Assembly: GCF_011762185.1 (NCBI RefSeq)
Contig: NZ_JAASQJ010000001.1
Coordinates: 496,001 to 560,000 of the forward strand
From: Dyadobacter arcticus
GTDB lineage: Bacteria > Bacteroidota > Bacteroidia > Cytophagales > Spirosomataceae
DNA length: 64,000 nucleotides
Direction: 5' to 3'
Shown here: positions 25,692-34,399 of the stretch, piece after piece
Layout of the letters: every line of letters starts with the position of its first letter
Position numbering within the stretch: position 1 is the stretch's first letter
The notes under the pieces: model-generated
The model's input: only the letters and a program-made list of their open reading frames with translations
Told to the model about the DNA's origin: nothing
The model's database searches: none
Translations under genes and position numbers: made by a program

Positions 25692-25726
25692 CAAAGCTAG
25701 CAAAAACCAGAAGAATATTTACACAA
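25692..25726 (-). promoter_or_regulatory. Candidate lemA promoter
   Basis: On the minus strand, TAGCTTTG (plus 25699-25692) is an exact TAnnTTTG match. A TTG (plus CAA at 25724-25726) lies 24 nt upstream, slightly more than the usual 17-23. The leader would be about 40 nt. Confidence 0.45.
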
Positions 25727-25792
25727 TCGGCTTTTCTCAGGCATAGGGGCGGGGCGTAGCCTGATAGCGGGTTGAGTGAAATTGTTTGGTAC

Positions 25793-26986
25793 TTAATATT
25801 CGCCAACGCCCGCAATATTATTCCATTTGCCCCAATTCACGGATACTTCATAGTCCAGAAGACAACTTTCAAAATACATCGCGCCCAATGTCCAGTTGAC
25901 ACCCAGGCTGTTAACCAGGTAATCAGCCGAGATCCGACGCTCCTCCGAGGTCAGAAATCCATCTGTCCTTAGTTTTAGCATGATCGCATTGATTTCCTCA
26001 TGCGTCGTTTCCCCATTAATCCATGAATTTAATATTGCGATATCACTGGTCCATTGCGTTGAGAAATCATGTTTAATACCACTTGGCTTAAAGATGCGGG
26101 GACCGTAGCGCAGCAGTATCCAATGGAAATAATCCCTTTTGAGTAGATCTTGTATCAATATATCTGTCCTTGCAGTTCCACTTTGTGCTTGGATGTGATT
26201 ATAGATGCTCCGGGCAGACAAGCAGCCGAGTGACAGCCATTCGGATAACCGCGAGTCAGTCAGCGCATCAGCTATCTTTTCATCCTTACCCGTTGTGTTA
26301 TTGGTTTCGAGAAAATTGTCAAAAGCAGAGATGGCCTGCGTTTCGCCGGAGAAATAAGGGATACGTTTCAGTCGGAAGGCAAGAATTTCCTTTGGATCAA
26401 TTCCCAGGATGGGCAGTGTGGGCAGGGTGCCTGCTTCCAATTCCTGTGGCAAAGTGAATGACTCCGGCTCGGAAAGAGCATTTTTTATAATCAGGTTGTT
26501 TTTGATGCTTTTGTAAAAGTCGGGGAAATTGGAAGGTAGCTTAGCTATCGCAAACGGTAAATCAACTGCGTGAACTAATGTATCCATCCAAAAAAGTTTA
26601 ATGTCCACATTGCCGGTTTTCAGATTTTTGCTAAGCGACGACTCGATTATGGTTTCTTCGGGACCGATCTCCTTGCTGGTGTAAACATATTCCGCGCCGT
26701 AATCCTCTGCCATCTTAGGCACAATCCTTTCAGGTTCGCCTATTCTAATCAGTAAATCACCCCCTCTTTCTCTAAGACGATTTCTGAGATCGGAAACGCA
26801 ATCAATGATGAACTGAGCCCGTAATGCACTTGTCCTTCGAAATCCTAATCTTGTTTTTTCAAACTGTCTGGGATCAAAAACGTAAACGGGTATGATTTCC
26901 GGAGCGGCCTGGACAGCTTTGAATAACGCCTCATTGTCATTCAGTCGCAAGTCGTTTCTAAACCAATAAATGATGCGTTGAGTCAT
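25793..26986 (-). CDS. Divergent DASH-type cryptochrome/photolyase homologue, apparently truncated
   Basis: A 397-residue cryptochrome/photolyase family protein. The N-terminal photolyase domain is clear (RIIYWFRNDLRLNDNEAL, residues 4-21), and GCLSARSIY (254-262) resembles Cry-DASH. Several FAD-pocket motifs are changed from what I recall for the family: the usual ELxWRxF is DLLKRDYF (280-287, Trp to Lys), TGxPxxDAxM is ETTHEEINAIM (326-336), and the NRxR of GxMxNRxR is SEER (347-350). The protein stops at AGVGEY, where Cry-DASH proteins normally continue for about 35-50 residues. No continuation exists in the three frames downstream. It may be a flavin-free or decaying relative, or a distinct subfamily. 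Confidence 0.8.
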   Translation of the reverse strand: MTQRIIYWFRNDLRLNDNEALFKAVQAAPEIIPVYVFDPRQFEKTRLGFRRTSALRAQFIIDCVSDLRNRLRERGGDLLIRIGEPERIVPKMAEDYGAEYVYTSKEIGPEETIIESSLSKNLKTGNVDIKLFWMDTLVHAVDLPFAIAKLPSNFPDFYKSIKNNLIIKNALSEPESFTLPQELEAGTLPTLPILGIDPKEILAFRLKRIPYFSGETQAISAFDNFLETNNTTGKDEKIADALTDSRLSEWLSLGCLSARSIYNHIQAQSGTARTDILIQDLLKRDYFHWILLRYGPRIFKPSGIKHDFSTQWTSDIAILNSWINGETTHEEINAIMLKLRTDGFLTSEERRISADYLVNSLGVNWTLGAMYFESCLLDYEVSVNWGKWNNIAGVGEY

Positions 26987-27059
26987 TATAAAAACTTTAG
27001 TATTTGGTAAACAAATTTTAACATCTACAATGATACGAAAATTGGCCAGGGCAAAAGAA

Positions 27060-27098
27060 AGATCCCGTTCCGGATCTTTTACAATCGGAACGGGATCT
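27060..27098 (-). terminator. Terminator of the PorE-like gene
   Basis: Arms 27060-27072 and 27086-27098 (AGATCCCGTTCCG and its complement) form a perfect 13-bp stem with a 13-nt loop. On the minus strand TTTCTTTTGC follows. It begins 15 nt past the stop of the gene at 27113. Confidence 0.82.
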
Positions 27099-27112
27099 GT
27101 ATGTGGGCTGGA

Positions 27113-29137
27113 TTAATAGCTGAGAATTGTAAATTCAGTTCTACGATTTCGTTGGTGCTCTTCTTCTGTTTTGGCACTAGGAACAATCAGTTCTCTTTCA
27201 CCGTAACCTTTTGCTACCATACGGTCTGCGTCAATGCCTTTGGAATTCAGATAAGTAACAGCTGACTCAGCCCGGTTTTGTGATAATGTCATATTATAAG
27301 CATCCGTCGCGCGGGCATCCGTATGAGAGCTCAGCTCGATGTTCATGGTCGGATTATCTTTTAGAATTTGGACCAATTTATCGAGTTCGACAGCAGCATC
27401 TGAGCGGATGTTGTATTTATTTAAATCGTAATAAATATTTTCAAGAACAAATGTCCTGTTCAGTTCCAGCTTGTCCAGTTTAATAGTGACATTAAAAGTG
27501 GTGTCGGTAAGTTCTTTTGTCAGGAAGATTGGCGGTATCGAGCGACCATTCATGGTGAACGACTCTCGTTTGCTGATATAGCCCCTGCGTTGAACGAGCA
27601 GGCTATATGATTTTCCTTCCTCAATCGGCTGTTTGCCAAACTTGCCATCCGCACCAGAGGGTAACTGGGCAATCTGTGTATCGGAGGTATCAGGAAGAAT
27701 ATGCACTACTGCCGAATCAATCGGAATTGGATTTTGTCCAGCGGTAATAACATTCCCAGCCAGGAAGTACCTCACAATCTTAGGCTTGCCGTTGATATAG
27801 TTTGGATTGTTGGGATTCAGAGGGTTATTCGGGTCATTGTTTCTAGCTATGGTTGAACTATCGGGTTCTTCTGGTGATGAGAAATAGTAGATGTCGTCAT
27901 CGCCTTTTCCACCATCTCGGTTCGAAGCGAAGAAGCCTTTTTTTAGGTTTTTATAAAACACTAAACCGAAATCATCTTGTGGACTGTTAAATGGAATCCC
28001 AAGATTTTCAATTGATATAACTCCCTGAGTTCTGGTTGCGGAAAAAAGGTCGAGTTTTCCAAGTCCGGGATGTCCGTCTGACGCAAAGTAAAGTTTGCCA
28101 CCTTCGGCTACATATGGGAACATGTCGTCACCGGATGTGTTGATGTCCCGACCCATATTAACGGGTTTGCTGAATCTTCCCGACGCATCCATGTTGGTAC
28201 GGTAAATATCAATTCCACCAGCTCCACCAGCCCTTTTGGAAGCAAAATAGAGTGTTTTGCCATCTCTTGAAAAGGAAGGAGATCCGTCCCAGGCAAGCGA
28301 ATCGTTGATGGGAAGAATACCTGGCGTCGTCCATTGGCCATTTATGTTGCGGCTCATGTAAAGGTCAACATCCAAAGTTCCATTTTTCTTGCCATTATTC
28401 CCGCGCGCAAAAACCAATGTTTTTCCATCGGGCGAAAATGCAGGTGAAGCTTCATTCGCATCTTCTGCAAAAATTTCCTGGCTCAATAACGCGGGAGTGC
28501 CTTGTGTTGCTCCTGCATCCTCGGATATCGCAACCTTATACAAACCGAGCATAGCCTGGCCGTTATTTTTATAAATCTTCTCTTTTTTGGAGGAGGAGAA
28601 TATCAGTTCGTTGCCAAGGATGGTTGGAGAAAATTCGGATCCGGCGGTATTAAGTGGGATATCCTTAATTTCCACCTCCATTTTTTGCGTTTTAAGGCGA
28701 TCCGCGATTCTGAGAATTTCTACCTCCCTTAATGCCCTTTCTTGTAAATTCTCAGCGCTGCTTGTATCCTTTGCAAATGCCGCAAACTGAGCTGCCGCCT
28801 CGTCATACTGTCCATTGGTTTTTAAAGCATACGCATATTGGAACTTTGCATCAGGGCTGCTTATGCCTGCATCAATAGCCTGCTTGTAATAAGGGATTGA
28901 TTCTTTAAAACGATTGGATAACCGGTAGGATTCTGCAATGAAATGGTTAGCCTCGACAGGTTGATAATTTTCGGCAGCAGCTTTTTGAAATCCCTTAATC
29001 GCCAGATCATATTCTCCGTTTGCGAACTTCTTTTGGCCGTCTTTGTATGCCTGCATCGCCGAATTGCAGCCGGATAAATATATAATGATTGTAAAAAGGC
29101 AAGTTATGAGGGTAAAACTACTCCGCAAAAGTTTCAT
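27113..29137 (-). CDS. PorE-like TPR/beta-propeller/OmpA lipoprotein
   Basis: A 674-residue outer-membrane lipoprotein (lipobox LSGC). Domains in order: TPR repeats (about 20-150), PD40/WD40-like beta-propeller (about 155-440; ASPAFSPDGKTLVFARG, DGSPSFSRDGKTLYFASK), a carboxypeptidase-regulatory-like beta domain (about 450-540) and a C-terminal OmpA peptidoglycan-binding domain with SSHTDARATDAYN and QRNRRTEF. This order equals that of PorE, a T9SS component that ties the secretion machine to peptidoglycan, though Bacteroidota have several paralogues with the same layout. I chose the ATG at 29137 because the signal peptide starts there; an in-frame upstream start (29191) adds 18 polar residues. 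A T9SS cargo protease lies in the same window. Confidence 0.85.
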   Translation of the reverse strand: MKLLRSSFTLITCLFTIIIYLSGCNSAMQAYKDGQKKFANGEYDLAIKGFQKAAAENYQPVEANHFIAESYRLSNRFKESIPYYKQAIDAGISSPDAKFQYAYALKTNGQYDEAAAQFAAFAKDTSSAENLQERALREVEILRIADRLKTQKMEVEIKDIPLNTAGSEFSPTILGNELIFSSSKKEKIYKNNGQAMLGLYKVAISEDAGATQGTPALLSQEIFAEDANEASPAFSPDGKTLVFARGNNGKKNGTLDVDLYMSRNINGQWTTPGILPINDSLAWDGSPSFSRDGKTLYFASKRAGGAGGIDIYRTNMDASGRFSKPVNMGRDINTSGDDMFPYVAEGGKLYFASDGHPGLGKLDLFSATRTQGVISIENLGIPFNSPQDDFGLVFYKNLKKGFFASNRDGGKGDDDIYYFSSPEEPDSSTIARNNDPNNPLNPNNPNYINGKPKIVRYFLAGNVITAGQNPIPIDSAVVHILPDTSDTQIAQLPSGADGKFGKQPIEEGKSYSLLVQRRGYISKRESFTMNGRSIPPIFLTKELTDTTFNVTIKLDKLELNRTFVLENIYYDLNKYNIRSDAAVELDKLVQILKDNPTMNIELSSHTDARATDAYNMTLSQNRAESAVTYLNSKGIDADRMVAKGYGERELIVPSAKTEEEHQRNRRTEFTILSY

Positions 29138-29527
29138 AATGGAAAGTATAAAATCAAACGATTCGACGCGAGATTGGGTTTTGAAAAACAATACTAATAA
29201 ACAACGTTTGGAAATAAAATTATGGATATGAGTGCCTAAGATTTTTATTCGATGCGTTTTGGTTAATTATACGCTTTTTGACTCTATAAATGCCACTTTT
29301 ATGAACAGATTGCAGTCAACAGAAAATGAGGCGATGGTGCCCGACATAAAGACCGGTCATTATTGGTCCTGTAATATAAGCTTTTCATAGTAGGCAAGCC
29401 ACCTTGAAAACTGTAAGGGCTATGACTTTAAGAGTGATTTTAGAAAATCGTGGTATCCTTTTGTTCTTAAATATTTTTGTTTTATAAATGACCTCACACT
29501 TTTCGCTTAAAAATCGCCGGTAACATT
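29138..29527. other. Non-coding region between the PorE-like gene and the rpsL promoter
   Basis: About 390 nt without a convincing ORF, tRNA or known RNA structure. It is AT-rich. I saw only short complementarities such as GACC/GGTC around 29352-29365. It must hold the promoter of the PorE-like gene, for which no exact TAnnTTTG match was found. Confidence 0.6.
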
Positions 29528-29557
29528 TTGAAAATCAATACAACTCTGCTACTTTTG
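29528..29557 (+). promoter_or_regulatory. rpsL promoter (TTG-N19-TACTTTTG)
   Basis: TTG 29528-29530, 19 nt, TACTTTTG 29550-29557: a full Bacteroidota consensus. The following GCAGTCCG is identical to the sequence after the rplC promoter. A small hairpin TCCGA/TCGGGA (29561-29575) would lie at the 5' end of the transcript. Confidence 0.8.
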
Positions 29558-29632
29558 CAGTCCGATTTTTCGGGAAAACTGTTTATATAACAAAAGACTG
29601 GTTAGTTAACCATATCAAAATCAATTTGTTAA

Positions 29633-30046
29633 ATGCCAACTATTTCACAATTAGTCCGTAAAGGTAGAGAGACCATTACATGGAAATCCAAGTCACCGGC
29701 TTTGGATTCTTGCCCTCAGCGTAGGGGAGTGTGCACCAGGGTGTACACTACAACGCCAAAAAAACCGAATTCAGCGCTTCGTAAAGTAGCACGTGTTCGT
29801 CTTTCAAACAATAAAGAGGTGAATGCTTACATCCCAGGAGAAGGCCACAACCTGCAGGAGCACTCGATCGTTTTGATCCGTGGTGGGCGTGTGAAAGATC
29901 TACCAGGTGTGCGTTACCACATTATTCGTGGTGCATTGGATACCGCAGGAGTGAATGGACGGAAACAACGTCGTTCTAAATATGGTGCTAAGCGTCCAAA
30001 ACCAGGACAAGTTGTTGCAGCACCGACAAAAGGCAAGAAAAAATAA
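29633..30046 (+). CDS. rpsL: 30S ribosomal protein S12 (uS12)
   Basis: Decoding-centre protein. The 137-residue sequence keeps [12 protein letters not shown] and [13 protein letters not shown], with wild-type (streptomycin-sensitive type) lysines at both classic resistance positions. The C-terminus extends about a dozen residues past the E. coli length ([13 protein letters not shown]). It is first gene of the str region, behind a strong promoter. A weak AT-rich hairpin (CTTTTAT/ATAAAAG, 30063-30089) lies in the 116-nt gap to rpsG. No Shine-Dalgarno sequence precedes it. Confidence 0.97.
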   Translation: MPTISQLVRKGRETITWKSKSPALDSCPQRRGVCTRVYTTTPKKPNSALRKVARVRLSNNKEVNAYIPGEGHNLQEHSIVLIRGGRVKDLPGVRYHIIRGALDTAGVNGRKQRRSKYGAKRPKPGQVVAAPTKGKKK

Positions 30047-30162
30047 AAAGTAACTCTCTCTGCTTTTATTAAATAGTTAATGATAAAAGGGAAGTAATCC
30101 TAGTTAGTATCCGGGGTGAATAAGTTGCAAAACGAAACCTAGTGTAAAAATTTCAAGACAAA

Positions 30163-30630
30163 ATGAGAAAGTCGAAACCAAAGAAAAGATACATCCTTCC
30201 TGATCCAAAGTTCAGAGATGTTCAGGTTACAAAATTTGTTAATAACCTGATGTACGAAGGAAAGAAAAGCATTGCATTTACCATTTTCTATGACGCATTG
30301 GAATTGGTTGAGAAAAAAACCAGCGAAAATGGCTTAGAAACCTGGAAAAAGGCGCTGAACAATGTAACACCTTCTGTTGAAGTAAAGAGCCGTCGTGTGG
30401 GTGGAGCTACTTTTCAGGTTCCCACCGAAGTTCGTCCTGAGCGTAAGCAGTCTCTCGGAATGAAATGGTTGATCAACTACTCCCGGAAACGAGGAGAAAA
30501 AACAATGGTAGATCGCCTTGCGGGTGAAATTATTGCTGCTGCAAAGGGCGAAGGTTCTGCCGTCAAAAAGAAAGACGATACGCACCGTATGGCTGATGCC
30601 AACAAAGCGTTCTCACATTTCCGTTTTTAG
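30163..30630 (+). CDS. rpsG: 30S ribosomal protein S7 (uS7)
   Basis: Primary 16S rRNA-binding protein that nucleates the 30S head and contacts E-site tRNA. The 155-residue sequence starts [17 protein letters not shown] and contains [16 protein letters not shown] and the C-terminal [18 protein letters not shown]. It is followed by a strong terminator (30650-30685), so rpsL-rpsG form their own transcript. In many bacteria fusA is co-transcribed with them; here it has its own promoter. Confidence 0.97.
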   Translation: MRKSKPKKRYILPDPKFRDVQVTKFVNNLMYEGKKSIAFTIFYDALELVEKKTSENGLETWKKALNNVTPSVEVKSRRVGGATFQVPTEVRPERKQSLGMKWLINYSRKRGEKTMVDRLAGEIIAAAKGEGSAVKKKDDTHRMADANKAFSHFRF

Positions 30631-30649
30631 GAATTATAGTAGATTTTGT

Positions 30650-30685
30650 AGGTACCATTGGTCATTGCCGATGGTACCTTTTTTT
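30650..30685 (+). terminator. Terminator after rpsG
   Basis: Arms 30650-30658 (AGGTACCAT) and 30671-30679 form a 9-bp stem with a 12-nt loop followed by seven to eight T. It separates rpsL-rpsG from fusA. Confidence 0.88.
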
Positions 30686-30817
30686 GTGCCTCAGAAATAA
30701 TCAATTGTGGGGATGGAAGATTAGCATGTTTTGCTCAGACACTTTTGATCAAAATATCAGATTTAATATCAGTAATCTTCATTTTGCTGAATTTCTTTAA
30801 AAATAACCTTCCCGTGA
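30686..30817. other. Region upstream of the fusA promoter with a 12-bp palindrome
   Basis: No ORF or RNA gene recognised. A perfect palindrome TTTTGATCAAAA is at 30743-30754. It lies inside a wider inverted repeat, GAAGATTA (30716-30723) and TAATCTTC (30773-30780). It may be a protein-binding site upstream of the fusA promoter; there is no further support. Confidence 0.4.
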
Positions 30818-30848
30818 TTGTTTTTATACCCAGCGATTTGTACTTTTG
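30818..30848 (+). promoter_or_regulatory. fusA promoter (TTG-N20-TACTTTTG)
   Basis: TTG 30818-30820, 20 nt, TACTTTTG 30841-30848 followed by CGCTC: an exact consensus. It implies a leader of about 90 nt before the fusA ATG. Confidence 0.75.
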
Positions 30849-30947
30849 CGCTCTGAATTTTCAAAAGCATAGTGTTTTGCCTGGGAAATTCTAATTGCTT
30901 CGAATTGAATTGCACATCGGATAAAATATAACACATCACCATTTGTC

Positions 30948-33068
30948 ATGGCACGTGATCTAAGATTAACAAGAAATATTGGTATTGCTGCGCACATTGA
31001 TGCGGGCAAGACAACCACAACGGAGCGTATACTTTATTATTCAGGTGTAAGCCATAAAATTGGAGAAGTACATGATGGTGCTGCTACAATGGACTGGATG
31101 GAGCAGGAGCAGGAACGTGGTATTACCATTACTTCTGCTGCAACTACGGTTGATTGGAACTACCGGAATGAAAAATATCATATAAACATTATTGATACGC
31201 CAGGTCACGTGGATTTTACCGTGGAGGTAAATCGTTCACTTCGGGTTCTGGACGGCCTTGTTTTCCTTTTCAGCGCTGTTGATGGTGTTGAGCCACAATC
31301 TGAGACAAACTGGCGTTTGGCTAACAATTATAATGTTGCCCGCATTGGTTTCGTAAATAAGATGGACCGTTCTGGTGCAGATTTTCTAAAAGTCTGTACG
31401 CAGGTCAAAGAAATGCTTGGAAGTTATGCTGTGCCACTTCAATTGCCTATCGGTGCTGAAGATTCATTTACAGGTGTAGTAGATCTTGTTAATTTCCGTG
31501 GTATTGAATGGAATGAGGCGGATAAGGGAATGACTTTCACCGAGGTGCCAATTCCTGATGATATGCTTGAAGAAGCGACTGAGTGGAGAGAAAAACTTCT
31601 CGAAGCTGTTGCTGAATTCGATGATACGTTGATGGAAAAGTATTTCGATGATCCAGCTTCAATAACTGAGGACGAAATACTCGCCGCATTGCGTGCAGCG
31701 ACCATCAGCATGAAAATTGTTCCTATGGTTTGTGGTTCTTCTTTCAAAAATAAAGGAGTACAAACGATGTTGGATTATGTGATGGCTATTCTACCGTCAC
31801 CTCTTGATCGTGAAAGTATCATTGGGACAGATCCCCGGACAGGTAACGAAATCAGTCGTCAACCTACGGTAACTGATCCATTTTGTGCTCTTGCCTTTAA
31901 AATCGCAACAGATCCATACGTGGGGCGTCTTTGCTTCATCAGATCTTATTCAGGTGCTTTGGAATCCGGATCATATGTGTTGAATAATCGTTCAGAAAAT
32001 AAGGAACGTATTTCCCGAATTTTCCAAATGCATGCCAACAAGCAAAATCAGATTGATAGGCTTGAAGCAGGTGACATTGGTGCAGTAGTAGGTTTCAAGG
32101 ATATCAAAACCGGAGACACATTATCAGACGAAAAATTCCCGATTGTTCTGGAATCAATGGTGTTTCCTGAGCCGGTTATTGGTTATGCGATAGAGCCTAA
32201 GAAAGCGGCGGATAGCGATAACTTCTCCAAGGCAATTACAAAATTGATTGAAGAAGATCCAACTCTGCAGGTTGAAAGTAATGAAGAGACTGGGCAGACC
32301 ATTATCAAAGGAATGGGCGAACTTCACCTTGAGATTATTATCGACCGTATGCGTCGCGAATTCAAAGTGGAAGTAAACCAGGGAGCTCCTCAGGTTGCTT
32401 ACAAGGAAATTTTAACAAAGAACTTTGAGCACCGTGAAGTTTACAAAAAACAAACTGGTGGTCGTGGTAAATTTGCAGATATTCTTTTCGAAATCGGACC
32501 ACGTGATGATAATGAAGAAGGACAAGATCCAAAACAAGGTCTGCAATTTGTCAATCAGATTGTAGGCGGTACTATTCCTCGCGAATTTATCGCACCTGTT
32601 CAAAAAGGATTTGAAGCTTCCATGGCAAATGGAGCGCTCGCAGGATATCCTTTGGATTCAATGAAAGTGCGTTTGTATCATGGTTCATTCCACGATGTCG
32701 ATTCCGATTCTTTGTCGTTTGAACTTGCTGCAAAAATAGGTTTTAAAGAAGCTGCCCGCCATGCAGGTTCCAAATTGATGGAGCCGATTATGCATGTTGA
32801 AGTTCTTACTCCTGACGAATATACAGGGCCAATTACCGGTGACCTTAACCGTCGTCGTGGAATTATGAGAGGTATGGATTCGCGTAATGGAGCTCAGGTT
32901 ATCAAATGTGATGTCCCTCTTTCGGAATTGTTTGGATATGTGACAGATCTTCGCACCATGTCATCGGGGCGGGCTACTGCATCATTGACCTTCGCTTATT
33001 ATGAGATTGTCCCTAATAATATCGCAGAGACTGTAATTGAAAAGGCGAAAGGCCTTGTTAAAGCATAA
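30948..33068 (+). CDS. fusA: Translation elongation factor G
   Basis: GTPase that drives tRNA-mRNA translocation. The 706-residue protein has all G motifs: [10 protein letters not shown] (G1), [11 protein letters not shown] (switch I), DTPGHVDFT (G3), [10 protein letters not shown] (G4) and [10 protein letters not shown] (G5), then domains II-V with [13 protein letters not shown]. Length and motifs are standard. It is transcribed from its own promoter. Here tuf does not follow; rpsJ does, after a weak hairpin. It lacks a Shine-Dalgarno sequence. Confidence 0.97.
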   Translation: MARDLRLTRNIGIAAHIDAGKTTTTERILYYSGVSHKIGEVHDGAATMDWMEQEQERGITITSAATTVDWNYRNEKYHINIIDTPGHVDFTVEVNRSLRVLDGLVFLFSAVDGVEPQSETNWRLANNYNVARIGFVNKMDRSGADFLKVCTQVKEMLGSYAVPLQLPIGAEDSFTGVVDLVNFRGIEWNEADKGMTFTEVPIPDDMLEEATEWREKLLEAVAEFDDTLMEKYFDDPASITEDEILAALRAATISMKIVPMVCGSSFKNKGVQTMLDYVMAILPSPLDRESIIGTDPRTGNEISRQPTVTDPFCALAFKIATDPYVGRLCFIRSYSGALESGSYVLNNRSENKERISRIFQMHANKQNQIDRLEAGDIGAVVGFKDIKTGDTLSDEKFPIVLESMVFPEPVIGYAIEPKKAADSDNFSKAITKLIEEDPTLQVESNEETGQTIIKGMGELHLEIIIDRMRREFKVEVNQGAPQVAYKEILTKNFEHREVYKKQTGGRGKFADILFEIGPRDDNEEGQDPKQGLQFVNQIVGGTIPREFIAPVQKGFEASMANGALAGYPLDSMKVRLYHGSFHDVDSDSLSFELAAKIGFKEAARHAGSKLMEPIMHVEVLTPDEYTGPITGDLNRRRGIMRGMDSRNGAQVIKCDVPLSELFGYVTDLRTMSSGRATASLTFAYYEIVPNNIAETVIEKAKGLVKA

Positions 33069-33076
33069 ATTGTAAC

Positions 33077-33107
33077 CCGTTATCATAGGAATATGATAAC
33101 GGATTTT
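33077..33107 (+). terminator. Weak hairpin after fusA
   Basis: Arms 33077-33087 (CCGTTATCATA) and 33092-33102 form an 11-bp perfect stem with a GGAA loop, followed by ATTTTATA. The T-run is short, so it may be a partial terminator or an RNA-processing or stability structure in a fusA-rpsJ transcript. Confidence 0.5.
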
Positions 33108-33197
33108 ATATCTAAGTCAGGGAAGTAAATGGTTCTTTCGCTGATGGATTTCGAAGTTCCTTCGATCAACTTTCAGAACCGGAAATTAATAAAAAAC

Positions 33198-33503
33198 ATG
33201 AATCAAAAAATTCGCATCAAACTTCGGTCATTCGACCACAACTTGGTTGATAAATCAGCTGAGAAAATTGTTAAGGCAGTAAAAGCTACCGGTGCTATTG
33301 TAAGCGGACCGATCCCTTTGCCGACTAAGACAGAGAAATTCACGGTACTTCGTTCGCCTCACGTTAACAAAAAGTCGAGGGAACAATTTCAGCTTTGCAC
33401 CTACAAACGTTTGGTAGATATTTTCTCAACAAGCGCTAAAACGGTGGATGCCTTAATGAAGCTAGAACTTCCAAGTGGTGTTGATGTAGAGATTAAAGTA
33501 TAG
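33198..33503 (+). CDS. rpsJ: 30S ribosomal protein S10 (uS10/NusE)
   Basis: The 101-residue protein of the 30S head, also the NusE antitermination factor that bridges RNA polymerase and ribosome. It starts [15 protein letters not shown]. An in-frame start at 33129 would add 23 residues with no family support, so the ATG at 33198 was chosen. Internal [29 protein letters not shown] is typical. Unusually, it is cut off from rplC by three inverted repeats, the last a strong terminator, so it may be expressed mainly with fusA. Confidence 0.96.
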   Translation: MNQKIRIKLRSFDHNLVDKSAEKIVKAVKATGAIVSGPIPLPTKTEKFTVLRSPHVNKKSREQFQLCTYKRLVDIFSTSAKTVDALMKLELPSGVDVEIKV

Positions 33504-33507
33504 TAAA

Positions 33508-33529
33508 AAGACTTATTAATTTAAGTCTT
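33508..33529 (+). repeat. Hairpin immediately after rpsJ
   Basis: AAGACTTA (33508-33515) and TAAGTCTT (33522-33529) form an 8-bp perfect stem with a 6-nt loop, 5 nt past the rpsJ stop. It is the first of three stems in the rpsJ-rplC gap. Confidence 0.6.
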
Positions 33530-33565
33530 AAATAAATGGATGAAGGTCCTTTTTATAGGGAAACC

Positions 33566-33659
33566 ACATCTGAACTCGGGTAAATGTTAGGACATATACG
33601 TATAAACGTATATTAACTTTACCTACTGGGGTCAGATGTATATTCATCTGACCTTTTTT
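33566..33659 (+). terminator. Strong terminator between rpsJ and rplC with possible antiterminator
   Basis: GGTCAGATG (33630-33638) and CATCTGACC (33645-33653) form a 9-bp perfect stem with a TATATT loop and six T (33654-33659). Upstream, ACATCTGA (33566-33573) is exactly complementary to TCAGATGT (33632-33639), the terminator's left arm. An alternative pairing could therefore block termination. The terminator is clear; the switch is inference. Confidence 0.8.
33594..33613 (+). repeat. ATATACGT inverted repeat in the rpsJ-rplC gap
   Basis: ATATACGT (33594-33601), ATAA loop, ACGTATAT (33606-33613): a perfect 8-bp stem just upstream of the terminator. It may be part of a leader fold or an operator. 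Confidence 0.5.
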
Positions 33660-33692
33660 GCTGATAGCGAGCGAGAAATATAATAATACTGC

Positions 33693-33723
33693 TTGGAAAC
33701 TAATTTTTGATTTTTTACCTTTG
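33693..33723 (+). promoter_or_regulatory. rplC promoter (TTG-N20-TACCTTTG)
   Basis: TTG 33693-33695, 20 nt, TACCTTTG 33716-33723 followed by GCAGTCCG, the same downstream octamer as at rpsL. It restarts transcription for the rplC-to-spc gene series after the preceding terminator. Confidence 0.78.
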
Positions 33724-33774
33724 CAGTCCGTTTTAAAGAATAAGGGTATTACCTGCTAATTTTAAATTCAAAAC

Positions 33775-34395
33775 ATGTCTGGTTTAATTGGTAAGAAAAT
33801 CGGAATGACTAGTTTGTACAATGCTGACGGGCAGGCTCTGGCATGTACTGTAATTCAAGCTGGTCCTTGTGTAGTAACACAAGTTAGGTCCGAAGAAAAG
33901 GATGGCTATACAGCTATTCAATTGGGATTTGGGGAGAAAAAAGAAAAAAGTTCAACTCAACCTATGATTGGCCATTTCAAAAAAGCCAATACAACTCCCA
34001 AGCAAAAATTGGTTGAGTTCAAGGAATTTGAAGTCGAGCATGAACTTGGAACTTCATTATCTGTTCAGGATATCTTTGAAGAAGGCGAGTTTGTTGATGT
34101 TGTAGGTTCTGCCAAAGGTCGTGGTTTTCAGGGTGTTGTTAAGCGCCATGGATTTGCCGGGGTAGGAGGTCAGACACACGGTCAGCATAACAGAGCGCGT
34201 CACCCAGGTTCGATTGGTGCCTGTTCTTTCCCATCACGTGTATTTAAGGGTATCCGTATGGGTGGACGCATGGGTAACAATCGTGTAAAAATTCAGAATT
34301 TACGTATCCTGAAAGTGATACCTGAGCAGAACCTTTTGGTTGTAAGTGGCTCAGTACCCGGTTCAAGGAATTCATTTCTAATCATTGAGAAATAG
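33775..34395 (+). CDS. rplC: 50S ribosomal protein L3 (uL3)
   Basis: Early-assembly 23S rRNA-binding protein near the peptidyl-transferase centre. The 206-residue sequence opens [19 protein letters not shown] and has the loop [18 protein letters not shown], which includes the glutamine methylated in some bacteria, and [14 protein letters not shown]. It is first of the long S10-spc run driven by the promoter at 33693-33723. Its stop lies 4 nt before the rplD start, implying tight coupling. Confidence 0.97.
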   Translation: MSGLIGKKIGMTSLYNADGQALACTVIQAGPCVVTQVRSEEKDGYTAIQLGFGEKKEKSSTQPMIGHFKKANTTPKQKLVEFKEFEVEHELGTSLSVQDIFEEGEFVDVVGSAKGRGFQGVVKRHGFAGVGGQTHGQHNRARHPGSIGACSFPSRVFKGIRMGGRMGNNRVKIQNLRILKVIPEQNLLVVSGSVPGSRNSFLIIEK

Positions 34396-34399
34396 TATA

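Noticed and set aside
25700..25792. Frameshifted C-terminus of the cryptochrome gene
   Set aside because: I translated the three forward frames after its stop; none resembles the expected C-terminal segment, so a simple frameshift is not supported.
29138..29527. Possible tRNA or structured RNA in the long gap before rpsL
   Set aside because: No cloverleaf, TpsiC-like signature or extended stem could be found by eye; only 4-bp complementarities.
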